Positions 40,327 to 49,651 of a DNA stretch of 64,000 nucleotides are shown here, one piece after another. A program made the position numbers and the translations under genes. Below the pieces are notes generated by a model. The model was given only the letters and a program-made list of their open reading frames with translations, was not told the DNA's origin and searched no databases. The stretch is taken from positions 134,863-198,862 of the forward strand of contig NZ_CP107854.1 in assembly GCF_036013525.1 (NCBI RefSeq), written 5' to 3'. Every line of letters begins with the position of its first letter. Positions within the stretch are counted from its first letter, which is position 1. Source of the DNA: Nonomuraea sp. NBC_00507 (GTDB lineage Bacteria > Actinomycetota > Actinomycetes > Streptosporangiales > Streptosporangiaceae).

Positions 40327-41433
40327 TCAGCCCAGCAGGCCGGCGAGGTGCCGGAGGTGGTCAGACAGCAGGCGGACGTCGGCGCCGGTGTTCTGGAAGC
40401 CGCTCCATCTGCGGGTCTCGCCGTTGCGGAGTTCCCAGTGGCCGTCGGCGAACGTCCAGGCGGCCTGATCGCCGATGCGGTCGAGCGCGGCCCAGACATG
40501 GTCGGGGTTGAGCTGGTCGGTGGTGAGGTCGTCCATGATGACGCCGAGGGCTTGGATGCCGACGCCGTGCGTCAGGCGCGACAGGCGCGGCGCGAACTTC
40601 CACGCCGCGGGCCATCGCCTGGCCACCAAGTCCCAGAAGACGGTCAGGTGGGCGACGGCGGCGTCCACGTTGACGGCGCCGTCGACGGGGTTCCGGTACT
40701 GGTAGAGGGCGCCGTTATACAGGCTCGTCTCGATCATGCGGAGGACAGCGTTGTCCGTGATGCGGCCGTCGGGCTCCGTGGGGGTGCGGATGGCGCCGGC
40801 AAACGCGCCGGGTGTGGTGTTGAGCTGGGCGAGGATCGTGGCGGGCACCTGGCGGCGTGCCCAGGCGGGCGGCAAGGTGCCAGTGGCAGAGGGGAGCAGC
40901 TCGTGGATCAGGCCCTTAGGCAAGGGCTTGACACTGTTGACGAGGAGAAACTGTGTGCGCTGCTCCTCGGGGTCGGCGATGAACCCGACTATCGGGACTG
41001 GCCATTGGTCGAGCGCAGCGTCGCGGATCGCTGCACTGCGCTGCTGCCCGTCAACGATCCAGGCCGGCTTGTCGGCGTCGTCCTGGGTGGGATCGATGGG
41101 GATGACCAGCACGCCGAATATGGCGTACCCAACGGTCGCGGCATCGGGCATGTCGATGTCGAATGGCTCGAAATGCACCTGCTGGCCGAAGGCTACCGTC
41201 AGGGAGTTGGGCATCAGGGCGCCCTCGCCCTCCAGGTAGCGGCGGATGCTGAGGACGTGCTTGTACGTTTCGGGCCGCTGGTAGCCGAGCAGGTCGCCGT
41301 CGTCGTCCCGCTTGATGCGGGACACAGCGGCAAAGTTGTGGATCAGTTTCCCGTCCACGGCGAACGAGTAGAGGGTATGGATGCCCTGCTGGATGCGGAG
41401 TGCGGGCAGCCGAAGGACGTAGGCGACGGACAT
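40327..41433 (-). CDS. DGQHR-domain (DndB/DpdB-like) protein
   Basis: A 368-aa protein with the DGQHR-type core: VDGQQRSAAIRDA near residue 127, LLVNSVKPLPKGLIHELL near 170 and IKRDDDGDLLGYQRP upstream. DGQHR proteins include DndB, which regulates phosphorothioate DNA modification, and DpdB of the 7-deazaguanine DNA modification cluster. No dnd or dpd partners are seen in this window, so it is either an orphan or acts with genes elsewhere. A TGATGTATT-class box lies 65 bp upstream, and the gene forms a unit of its own. Confidence 0.78.
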   Translation of the reverse strand: MSVAYVLRLPALRIQQGIHTLYSFAVDGKLIHNFAAVSRIKRDDDGDLLGYQRPETYKHVLSIRRYLEGEGALMPNSLTVAFGQQVHFEPFDIDMPDAATVGYAIFGVLVIPIDPTQDDADKPAWIVDGQQRSAAIRDAALDQWPVPIVGFIADPEEQRTQFLLVNSVKPLPKGLIHELLPSATGTLPPAWARRQVPATILAQLNTTPGAFAGAIRTPTEPDGRITDNAVLRMIETSLYNGALYQYRNPVDGAVNVDAAVAHLTVFWDLVARRWPAAWKFAPRLSRLTHGVGIQALGVIMDDLTTDQLNPDHVWAALDRIGDQAAWTFADGHWELRNGETRRWSGFQNTGADVRLLSDHLRHLAGLLG

Positions 41434-41497
41434 CAGATAGGCCTTTCACGGCTGTGGTTCTCATCGGTGCTGCAGGTCTGTGAGCTTGCATGTATAA

Positions 41498-41513
41498 ATA
41501 TTAAAATACATCA
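41498..41513 (-). promoter_or_regulatory. TGATGTATT-class box
   Basis: Minus strand reads TGATGTATTTTAATAT, upstream of the DGQHR gene. Confidence 0.65.
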
Positions 41514-41568
41514 TGCGCACGAACTGGATGCGCTGCCAGGCGGGCGTCCGCCAGGCACGATCCACGCC

Positions 41569-41787
41569 TTATCCAGGCGCTGTCACGGTCGATCCCTGGT
41601 TGGCGGCCAGTGCTCCAGAAGAGTGAGCGCCATGGCAAAGGTGTTCCATGGCGTTGGTGATCGAAAGGCACTCGCCGGTCTCGATGGCGACGGCGAGGGA
41701 ATCCAGGAGCATCTCCGGCGAGGGCCGCCGACCCGGAGGGTGTGGTGGGTGCGGCCACATCTGCGGCGCGCCGAGCTCGTCGCGCAC
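41569..41787 (-). CDS. Small hypothetical protein
   Basis: A 72-aa protein from a GTG start. The C-terminal half (PEMLLDSLAVAIETGECLSI and MEHLCHGAHSSGALA) is helical and looks coding. It is divergent from dnaE with an AT-rich box between them. No binding site is clear and no family is recognised. Confidence 0.4.
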   Translation of the reverse strand: MRDELGAPQMWPHPPHPPGRRPSPEMLLDSLAVAIETGECLSITNAMEHLCHGAHSSGALAANQGSTVTAPG

Positions 41788-41832
41788 GTGGAAATGACGT
41801 CAGCGATGATGGCGGCTTACACATGTTGTATC

Positions 41833-41848
41833 TATTGTATGCAACTGA
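41833..41848 (+). promoter_or_regulatory. TTGCATGCAA-class box upstream of dnaE
   Basis: Plus strand reads TATTGTATGCAACTGA, one mismatch from the palindrome TTGCATGCAA. It could serve dnaE, the divergent small gene, or both. Confidence 0.5.
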
Positions 41849-41904
41849 TGCGTTAAGCCCTTGAGTTTGGTGACGGGCCGCGCGACAGGGAGGAGCACTC
41901 AGCG

Positions 41905-44900
41905 ATGAGTAGCGATACTGGCAGGTTCGTCCATCTGCACGTACACACCGAGTACAGCATGCTCGACGGCGCCGCCAAGATCGGCCACCTCATGGACGAA
42001 GTGTCCCGGTTGGGGATGCCGGCCGTGGCGATGAGCGACCACGGCAACGTGCACGGCGCGTACGAGTTCTACCAGAAGGCCCGCAAGGCGGGCGTCAAGC
42101 CGATCATCGGGGTCGAGAGCTACGTCGCCCCGGCCTCCCGACACCACCGGCAGGCGGTCTACTACAGCGACAACCTGACGCTGCGCCAGTCCGACGACGA
42201 CACCGGCGAGGGCGGCGACGTCTCCGGGCGCGGACTGTACACGCACATGACGATGTGGGCGTCCGACCCCAAGGGGCTGCGGAACCTGTTCCGGCTGCAG
42301 TCGCGGGCCTGGCTCGAAGGACATGTCCAGAAATATCCGCGCATGGATGACGAACTGCTCACCGAGTACGGCCAGGGGATCATCGCCACCACCGGCTGCC
42401 CGTCCGGCGAGGTGCAGACCCGGCTCCGGCTCGGCCAGTACGACCAGGCCGTCACCGCCGCCGCCCGCTACCGCGACATCTTCGGTCCGGACAACTATTT
42501 CCTGGAGCTGATGGACCACGGCCTGGCCATCGAGCGCCGGGTCCGCGACGACCTGCTGCGCATCGGCAGGCACCTCGGACTGCCGCCCCTGGCCACGAAC
42601 GACTCCCACTACGTGATCGAGGACCAGGCCGCGGCGCACGACGCGTTGCTGTGCATCGGCACCGGCAAGCGGCTGTCCGACGCCGACCGCTTCCGGTTCG
42701 GCGGCAGCGGCTACTACGTCAAGTCCGCCGCGGAGATGCGCGCGCTGTGGGACGCCGAAGTGCCGGGCGCCTGCGACAACACGCTGCTGGTCGCCGAACG
42801 GGTCGGCGAGTACGGCGAGGTGTTCGCCCACCGGGACCTGACGCCGCGCTTCCCCGTGCCGGAGGGCGAGACCGAGTCCAGCTGGCTGCGCGCCGAGACG
42901 CTGAAGGGCGCCCGCCGCCGCTACGGCGGTGACCTGCCGCAGGAGGTGCTCAACCGGATCGACTACGAGCTGTCGGTCATCGATGCCATGGGCTTCCCCG
43001 GTTACTTCCTGGTGGTCGCCGACATCTGCCGGCATGCCCGCCAGAGCGGCATCAGGCTGGGCCCGGGGCGCGGCTCGGCCACCGGCTCCATCGTCGCGTA
43101 CTGCACGGGCATCACCCAGCTCGACCCCATCGAGCACAAGCTCATCTTCGAGCGCTTCCTCAACCCCGAGCGCGTCACAATGCCGGACGTCGACCTCGAC
43201 TTCGACGACCGCCGCCGGGACGAGGTGATCGACTATGTCACCCGCAAGTACGGCGCCGACCGGGTCTGTCAGATCGTCACGTTCGGCACCATCAAGGCCA
43301 AGGCCGCCGTCAAGGACTCCTGCCGCGTGCTCGGCCTGCCGTACGCGCTGGGCGACCGCATCACCAAGGCGTTCCCTGGCGCGGTCGGCGGCGAGGAGAT
43401 CCCGCTGGCCGCCATCCACGACGAGCGGCATCCACGCCACGGTGAGGCGGCCGAGCTGCGCGCGATGTACGAGCAGGACCCCGACGTCAAGCAGGTGGTC
43501 GACACCGCGGCCGGATTGGAGGGGCTGACCCGGGGCACGGGCGTGCACGCGGCCGGCGTGATTCTGTCCAGGGAGCCGCTGATCGACGTGATCCCCCTGG
43601 TCAAGCCCAAGGCCGACGGCCCCGTCATCACCGCCTTCCCCTTCACCCAGGCCGAGGACATGGGTCTGCTGAAGATGGACTTCCTCGGCCTGCGCAACCT
43701 CACTGTCATCGGCGACGCCATCGCCAACATCCAGGCCAACAAGGGGATCGAGATCGATATCCTCCAGGTGCCGCTGGACGACGCCAAGACCTACGAGCTG
43801 CTCGCCCGCGGCGACACCGTGGGCGTCTTCCAGCTCGACGGCAGCGGCGTGCGCACGCTGCTGAAGCTGATGCGTCCGACCGAGTTCACCGACATCGCCG
43901 CCGTTAACGCGCTCTACCGGCCCGGCCCGATGGAGACGAACGCTCACACCGACTACGCCCTACGCAAGACCGGCCGCCAGCCGGTCGAACCGATCCACCC
44001 GGAGCTGGCAGAGGTACTCGAACCCATCCTCGGCGACACCTACCACCTGGTCGTCTTCCAGGAACAGGTCATGGCCATCGCCCAGCAACTGGCCGGCTAC
44101 TCCCTCGGCGCCGCCGACACGTTGCGCCGGGCCATGGGCAAGAAGAAGAAAGAGATCCTGGACGCCGAGTGGGACCGCTTCTCGGCGGGCATGCGCGAGC
44201 GCGGCTTCTCCGCCAAGGCGATCAAGGCGGTCTGGGACGTCCTGGTGCCGTTCAGTGGCTACGGTTTCAACAAGTCGCACACCGCCGGGTATGGGCTGGT
44301 TGCGTACTGGACTGCCTACCTCAAGGCCAACCATCCCAGCGAGTACCTCGCCGCGCTGCTCACCTCTGTCGGCGATGACAAGGACAAGATGGCCGTCTAC
44401 CTGGCCGACTGCCGCCGCTTGGGCATCAGGGTGCTGCCGCCCGACGTCAATGACTCCCAGTTGGACTTCGTTGCCGTCGACGATGCCGAGGTGCGGTTCG
44501 GGCTGGGCGCGATCCGCAACGTCGGCGAGAATGTCGTCCACGGCATCCTCGAGGCCCGAACCGAAAAGGGCCGCTTCGCCGACTTCAATGACTTCCTCGG
44601 CAAGGTGCCCCTGACCGTCTGCAACAAGCGGGCCATCGAATCTCTGATCAAGGCAGGCGCCTTCGATTCCCTCGAACACCCCCGCAAGGGGCTGTTCATG
44701 ATTCACGATCAGGCCGTCGAGTCCATCGCCAAACTCAAGAAGAACGAGGCATGCGGCCAGGACTCGCTCTTCGGCGGCTTGTCCGACGACGCGCCAGCCT
44801 CGATCGCCATTCCGGATGGCGAGTGGGACAAGAAGATCAGGCTCGACTTCGAGCGGGAAATGCTCGGCCTGTATGTGTCCGACCACCCGCTGGCTGGCGC

Positions 44901-45504
44901 CGAGCCTCTGCTGGCGAGGTACCGCGATACCGCGATCGCCGATCTCCTGGACAGCGGTCGAGACGACCATGCCGACGTTCAGATCTCCGGCCTGGTCACC
45001 AAGGTGGACCGGCGGGCCACCAAAGCGGGAAGGTCATGGGCCATCCTCACTGTGGAAGACATGGACGCTGCCGTGGAGTGTCTGTTCTTTCCACGCACCT
45101 ACAGTCTCTATGCGTCGGGGCTACGCCCGGACGCCGTAGTGTCGATACGCGGTCGGATCAACAACCAGGACGACGCCATCTCGATCTACGCCGACGAGAT
45201 GACACTGATTGACATGTCCGAAACGGCGCCGATCACCCTGACACTGCATGAGAAGCAAATCACTCCGAAGACTGTGGATGAATTACGCAACGTGCTCAAG
45301 GTTCACCAAGGGCACGTCCCGCTCCTGATCAATCTGCGGAGGTCAGTCAGAAAGACGGTGGTCCTCTCGCTGCCGGAATTCAAGGTCAACCCTGAACGGC
45401 CATTCGCGGACGACATCATCAAGCTCTTCGGTCCAGAGGCGATCGCGCTTGGAACCTCGACGCCGAAACCGACCTCGGAGTGCCGCCCATGGAATTCCAC
45501 ATGA
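41905..45504 (+). CDS. dnaE: DNA polymerase III alpha subunit (DnaE)
   Basis: A 1199-aa protein, normal length for actinobacterial DnaE1. Order: PHP domain at residues 10-280 (VHLHVHTEYSMLDGAAKIGH and MSDHGNVHGAYEFY), polymerase palm with GPGRGSATGS near 390 and the catalytic carboxylates in MPDVDLDFDD near 427, KSHTAGYGLVAYW near 790, a helix-hairpin-helix region, and a C-terminal OB fold (VQISGLVTKVDRRATKAGR) near 1020. GGGAGGAG lies 8 nt before the ATG. The PHP motif His and Asp residues are present. It catalyses chain elongation in replication. Its setting among plasmid- or phage-like genes and behind an element-type box suggests an accessory copy rather than the housekeeping gene. Confidence 0.95.
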   Translation: MSSDTGRFVHLHVHTEYSMLDGAAKIGHLMDEVSRLGMPAVAMSDHGNVHGAYEFYQKARKAGVKPIIGVESYVAPASRHHRQAVYYSDNLTLRQSDDDTGEGGDVSGRGLYTHMTMWASDPKGLRNLFRLQSRAWLEGHVQKYPRMDDELLTEYGQGIIATTGCPSGEVQTRLRLGQYDQAVTAAARYRDIFGPDNYFLELMDHGLAIERRVRDDLLRIGRHLGLPPLATNDSHYVIEDQAAAHDALLCIGTGKRLSDADRFRFGGSGYYVKSAAEMRALWDAEVPGACDNTLLVAERVGEYGEVFAHRDLTPRFPVPEGETESSWLRAETLKGARRRYGGDLPQEVLNRIDYELSVIDAMGFPGYFLVVADICRHARQSGIRLGPGRGSATGSIVAYCTGITQLDPIEHKLIFERFLNPERVTMPDVDLDFDDRRRDEVIDYVTRKYGADRVCQIVTFGTIKAKAAVKDSCRVLGLPYALGDRITKAFPGAVGGEEIPLAAIHDERHPRHGEAAELRAMYEQDPDVKQVVDTAAGLEGLTRGTGVHAAGVILSREPLIDVIPLVKPKADGPVITAFPFTQAEDMGLLKMDFLGLRNLTVIGDAIANIQANKGIEIDILQVPLDDAKTYELLARGDTVGVFQLDGSGVRTLLKLMRPTEFTDIAAVNALYRPGPMETNAHTDYALRKTGRQPVEPIHPELAEVLEPILGDTYHLVVFQEQVMAIAQQLAGYSLGAADTLRRAMGKKKKEILDAEWDRFSAGMRERGFSAKAIKAVWDVLVPFSGYGFNKSHTAGYGLVAYWTAYLKANHPSEYLAALLTSVGDDKDKMAVYLADCRRLGIRVLPPDVNDSQLDFVAVDDAEVRFGLGAIRNVGENVVHGILEARTEKGRFADFNDFLGKVPLTVCNKRAIESLIKAGAFDSLEHPRKGLFMIHDQAVESIAKLKKNEACGQDSLFGGLSDDAPASIAIPDGEWDKKIRLDFEREMLGLYVSDHPLAGAEPLLARYRDTAIADLLDSGRDDHADVQISGLVTKVDRRATKAGRSWAILTVEDMDAAVECLFFPRTYSLYASGLRPDAVVSIRGRINNQDDAISIYADEMTLIDMSETAPITLTLHEKQITPKTVDELRNVLKVHQGHVPLLINLRRSVRKTVVLSLPEFKVNPERPFADDIIKLFGPEAIALGTSTPKPTSECRPWNST

Positions 45505-45782
45505 GTCCCTGGCCACGCGCGAGGCGTGGGGTTGGCCGAGCAGCTCCAGACGGGTGGACCCCTTCCCGGCGGGGACTCAGGAGCAGCGATCCCTGGAGGT
45601 TCGTTGAGAGGTGATGGCCGCCGCGGTGACCCGACTGAGCTCCGCCTCCCCGGTGTCCTCCCGGCGGGGCTGCGGCAGGGCGCCTCGCGACCGCTGGTGG
45701 GTTCGCGCCTCGGGAAGGACTCAAGCTTCTTCTGATTGTCACGCCAGGTCGTCCTGGGGAAAAGTTTCGTGACCGCGCTGTT

Positions 45783-45830
45783 GCGGATCAGCGTGTCTCG
45801 GAACCCATCAAACGAGACACGCTGATCCGC
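45783..45830. terminator. Perfect 18-bp inverted repeat
   Basis: Arms GCGGATCAGCGTGTCTCG and its exact complement with a 12-nt loop. It lies 280 bp past dnaE and 45 bp before the next gene. It may be a terminator, but the lack of a T-run and the perfect long stem also fit a recombination or protein-binding site. Confidence 0.6.
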
Positions 45831-45874
45831 AGCCATACGGCCACGAAACCCCCTGGCCTTGGGGAGCGCCCCTC

Positions 45875-46332
45875 ATGGGATCTCGAACCGAGCAATGCCT
45901 GAACTGCGAGGCCCCGCTGCCCCTGCCCATCACCCGCGGTGGGCGGCCTCGCAAGTACTGCTCCGACACCTGCCGGTGGGCCTTCTGCCGGACCCGCGCC
46001 AGGCGCTGGCGTCCGCTCACCCAGCGGCACCGACGCCAGGACGACACCCGCAAGCGGCGCCGCCACCTCCGCGACCAGGCCGAACACCTCGCCCAGGCAG
46101 CCGGGAAACTGGCCCTCGACCTGCACGCGGAGGTCCGCCCACCCAGCAGACCGGCTGGAATCCTGGGCCCATCGCCGGCTACACCGCCACCGCTTTGCCC
46201 CTGCTCGCCCACGCCCGCGCCGTCCTGGCCGCTGCCGTCACCGCCGACCGAGCGACCGGCGCCACCTGGGACGAGATCGCGGCCGTTCTGGATGTCAGCC
46301 CCGACACCGCCGCCCGCCGCTACCGCACCTGA
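45875..46332 (+). pseudogene. Zinc-finger/HTH protein gene with apparent frameshift
   Basis: The first frame gives CLNCEAPLPLP and PRKYCSDTCRWAFCRTRARR, a four-Cys zinc finger followed by a basic helix. Near 46140 the sense moves to another frame that gives NPGPIAGYTATALPLLAHAR and a terminal helix-turn-helix, ATWDEIAAVLDVSPDTAARR, ending at 46332. Together they make a plausible 150-aa DNA-binding protein. Confidence 0.6.
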
Positions 46333-46420
46333 CGGCGAGCTGGCACCTCATCGAGCGGCGCTCACGCACTGATCGAAAAAGCCTTGGCGCGTGCAGCCGT
46401 CGGGATGGTGAGATGGCACG

Positions 46421-47383
46421 ATGATCAACCACGACGAGGCGGCTGTCCGACCGTTGACATTGGCCTGGGTGAGCCGGCATCTGGAGGTCGGCGAACGGAT
46501 AGTCAAAACCGAGGCGCTACGCGGCGGCATCACTGCTGACATGCGGAGGCTGACCATCGGCACTCAGGACGGAAGGACGCGTGACCTGGTGCTGCGGAGT
46601 TACGTCGACCCGTTCTACGTGGAGCGCGCCGAGGGCGGACTGAACAGGGAGGCCGGAGCTCTGACCCTGTTGGCGGGGACCGGCGTGCCGGCTCCTGAAC
46701 TGGTCGCGGTTGATCCAACCGCCGCGCATTGCGAGTACCCGTCGCTCTTGATGACACATCTAACGGGCCGGACGGTCCTCGACGATGAGGGAGTGGAGAC
46801 GCGCGTCCCACTGCTGGCCCGTCAACTCGTGGCCATCCACGCGCTGCGGCCCGCCGAGCGGCCCCGGAAGTATGTGACGCTGACGACCTCCGACACCGTC
46901 GTGGTTCCGAAGGGCGCCGACGCGGCGGTATGGGCCGCGGCGATCGACGTGATCCGCAGGCCCACGCCGCCCTATGAAGGGCGATTCCTGCACCGGGACT
47001 TCCAGCCCGGCAACGTGCTGTTCGCCATGTCGCCCCCAAGCCCGGCAGGTCCCCAGATCACCGGCGTCGTCGACTGGGCCGCGACCTCCTGGGGCCCGGC
47101 AGACCTCGATGTCGCGCACTGCTCCACCAATCTCGCGCTGCTGCACGGACCGGCGTGGGGTCTGCGGTTCGCTGAGGCGTATGAGGAAGCCGGCGGGGTG
47201 CTGGCTGCGACCACGAGCGAGCGGCTGTACTGGCAGGTGCGGGACGCGCTGGCCTGCTCAGAAGAAGTGCAGTCGGTGTCGCAGCCATGGCGGGAGGCAG
47301 CAGGCAGAGCAGAGCTGACGACGCGATCCGTGGAGGAGCGGCTGGACGCCTATGTCATCGCCCTGATGGACGCGCTGGGCTGA
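46421..47383 (+). CDS. Aminoglycoside phosphotransferase-family kinase
   Basis: A 320-aa protein with the APH fold: catalytic loop FLHRDFQPGNVLF near residue 190 (H-x-D-x4-N), metal-binding VVDWA near 218, and the N-terminal nucleotide-binding lobe with LNREAGALTLLAGTGVPAPE. Family members phosphorylate antibiotics or small hydroxyl substrates such as choline or homoserine. No resistance specificity can be read from the sequence. The ATG at MINHDEAAV is chosen; a clear binding site is not seen. Confidence 0.85.
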   Translation: MINHDEAAVRPLTLAWVSRHLEVGERIVKTEALRGGITADMRRLTIGTQDGRTRDLVLRSYVDPFYVERAEGGLNREAGALTLLAGTGVPAPELVAVDPTAAHCEYPSLLMTHLTGRTVLDDEGVETRVPLLARQLVAIHALRPAERPRKYVTLTTSDTVVVPKGADAAVWAAAIDVIRRPTPPYEGRFLHRDFQPGNVLFAMSPPSPAGPQITGVVDWAATSWGPADLDVAHCSTNLALLHGPAWGLRFAEAYEEAGGVLAATTSERLYWQVRDALACSEEVQSVSQPWREAAGRAELTTRSVEERLDAYVIALMDALG

Positions 47384-47967
47384 GCCCTGGCGGTCCGGGT
47401 GCAGCCCGACCCCATCGGAGGTTCGAAAACACCCTCTCAACGTTGCCCCCAGTGAGGGCCCTGCCCGGGGTCATAGGGCCGTCGATGGACCGCTCGAGGG
47501 AGGCCCGGCTCGTCGGCGGTTTCGAGGGCGGCAACTGGCCGGCACCACCTGCGGCCGCCAGTGAAGCCCGGCACCGGGACGGCGACGCTGGGATATGGAT
47601 CGGCGGCCGACGGCGGAGGCCTCACTGCCGGACTTTTCACGGTGGGTGGTCAGGTCTGGTCGATGGTGTGGAGGTTGCGTCGGCCGGGATCGGGTGAGTG
47701 TCGGCGCCCGCCGGCGCCGACGGGCGGCTCCGTGGAGGAGCGCCTGGTGACCGTGCGCGGCCATGGCCGTCCGGTCGGCGTCCTCCGATGCCCAGGCCGG
47801 TCCGGCGCCCAGATTCACCGGGGCGGTCGAAGGGTCGAGGCGCCGGTCGCGGGATGGCGCCGTGGGCGGAGACGGAGTCGACGGCGGAGCTCCTGGGTCA
47901 GTGGCGGGCGCGAAGCCATTGGTGGGTGGCGACGTCTGCCTCGAGCCCTCGGTGGAGGTTGGCTTCG

Positions 47968-47992
47968 AGGCCGCCGGCTCACCGGCGGCCTC
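47968..47992 (+). repeat. GC palindrome repeat copy
   Basis: GCCGCCGGCTCACCGGCGGC, a near-perfect palindrome and one of the best matches to the family. Confidence 0.6.
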
Positions 47993-48450
47993 GGCCACGG
48001 GGGTCCTGGCCTCGGCGAGCTGCCGGGCCGCGACACGGCTTCGGCAGGGGCGCGGGAGCGGTTCGTCGAGGATGCGGTCGGCGATGTCCTTCGTGTGCGT
48101 CGGATGGCGGCCGAGCGCGCTGGCGGACCGCAGCCGCCCGCGAAGGCCAGCGCCGCGTTCTCGCCGCAGCCCTGGCGGATAGGGACGAGGCTGAGACGGC
48201 GTTGTGGGCATGGTGGACACAGGCGGAGTCCCCAATCGCGGCGTGGCGGGCGTTGAGGAGAGCGGCCATGGCCGGTGGTGGCGATCCGACAGGCGAGCCG
48301 GCGGGCTGACGTTGGGCCAGCAACTCGGACTGGCAGACGGTGGGCTGGTGCTCGACCCGGGACGATGCTCGCCTGATCGCCCGCGCGTACATGGCGCATC
48401 GCGGCCACTAGACCCGCGCCGACGTGGTGCTCGGTGTCGAGGTGGTCGAG

Positions 48451-48470
48451 CGCCGGCTCACCGGCGAGGC
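48451..48470 (+). repeat. GC palindrome repeat copy
   Basis: CGCCGGCTCACCGGCGAGGC. Confidence 0.6.
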
Positions 48471-49042
48471 GCCGGTACGTGGCCCCGACGGGCGCGTCGT
48501 GCGGCCCCCAGCCTGAGTGAGGGGGTCGGTGCGGGGCCGCGGTGTCGAGACGCGGGCCTGGGCGGGTTGGCCGCCGCTCCTCCCGTCGGAGAGGCGCATG
48601 AGTCCGGCCCCACGCCTGCCGGCGGGCCGGCGCCCGGACGTCCGGCCGCCGGCGTCACCGGCGGCCGCGGTCGAGCGCCGGCCGACTGGGTGCGTAGCGA
48701 GCCGACGGCGGTGCAGTCGAGCGCGCCGGCGCCCGGGCGGCGGGTTGAGGATTGTTGGTCGCGGCGTTTGCCCTCAGCCGTCGAGTGGACCCTCCACGCT
48801 GCGGTGGGCTGGTACGGCGGGGGCCCGCGCGGCCGCGGCTGGGTCGGTCTGCAGGTGGTGCCGGCGGCCGCCGGTGGGCTCGGTGTCGCGGGCCGGTGGC
48901 GTGCCCGGGTGCTCCATCGGGTGTGGCGGTGGCTGGGCCGGGGCTGGTCGTGGTGTTGGTGTGCGGAAAGGCGGAAACGTGGTGTGCGACACGCGGGTTG
49001 GGTGCTGTGTTTCTGTTTCCGTTTCCGGCATGATCGTGCGCC

Positions 49043-49417
49043 ATGACGACGAGTCGTGGTGGGCGCCGTAGTAAGGGGCCGCGTAAGGCGACGATGGTGC
49101 GGGTGCCGGTCGCTTTGCATGGCGAGTTGGTCGGTGAGCAGCGTCTGGGGGGTTATGAGTACCTGGGCGACTATCTGGTGGATGTGCTCGCCGATCGGCG
49201 TAACCCGCTGGCGTGGACCGCCGACTCGCGGTTGAGGGGGTTGGTCGAGGACGCGGCGGAGGATGCCGGGGTGTCGGTGGCCGGGTTTGTTGAGCTGGTC
49301 GTGGCGCAGGTTCTGGGCCACACGCTCGACCCGGCGCTCGAGGAGGCGGCCGATCCGACGGCCGGCTTCGTGGGCGGTTCTGGTCAGCAGCTGCTGCCGT
49401 TGACGAATGTCGCCTGA
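49043..49417 (+). CDS. Small basic protein, possible DNA-binding
   Basis: A 124-aa protein with a basic start (SRGGRRSKGPRKATMVRVPV) and repeated helix pattern (LVDVLADRRN, LVELVVAQVLG). It resembles plasmid ribbon-helix-helix partition or copy-control proteins in size and charge only. A strong hairpin terminator follows, and the Rep-like gene comes next. Confidence 0.6.
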   Translation: MTTSRGGRRSKGPRKATMVRVPVALHGELVGEQRLGGYEYLGDYLVDVLADRRNPLAWTADSRLRGLVEDAAEDAGVSVAGFVELVVAQVLGHTLDPALEEAADPTAGFVGGSGQQLLPLTNVA

Positions 49418-49456
49418 GCCGTTGTTGACGCGGCCGGAGGAGATGGTGATGGCATA

Positions 49457-49485
49457 AGAAAAGCCCCGCGGGGCGGGGCGTTTCT
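49457..49485 (+). terminator. Intrinsic terminator
   Basis: Stem AAGCCCCGC/GCGGGGCGTT with a 3-nt loop, preceded by AAGAA and followed by TTTCTC. Confidence 0.75.
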
Positions 49486-49651
49486 CAGTTGACGTGACGA
49501 CCCACCAGGTCGTTCGGCTCCCGAATGCTTGCCGGCGTAGAGAGCTGAGCGACGGAGTGGTTCGTCCGGCGTATTCACCGACCTGACGCCTGAGCGGCGC
49601 CGCGTCGGCCCTTTGTCATACCTCCAAGTGGAGCCAGGAGGTCTCGCCATT

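Larger units (their letters stand above)
47384..49042. other. Gene-poor region rich in GC palindromes
   Basis: About 1.65 kb of very GC-rich DNA with long frames on several strands that look like composition artefacts. It holds copies of the palindrome CCGGCTCACCGGCGG near 47971 and 48451 and a variant near 48650. No convincing gene is seen. Confidence 0.5.

Noticed and set aside
47384..49042. Long open frames in both directions between the kinase and the small basic protein
   Set aside because: They are Arg/Gly/Pro-rich readings of high-GC repeats with no binding sites or family motifs.
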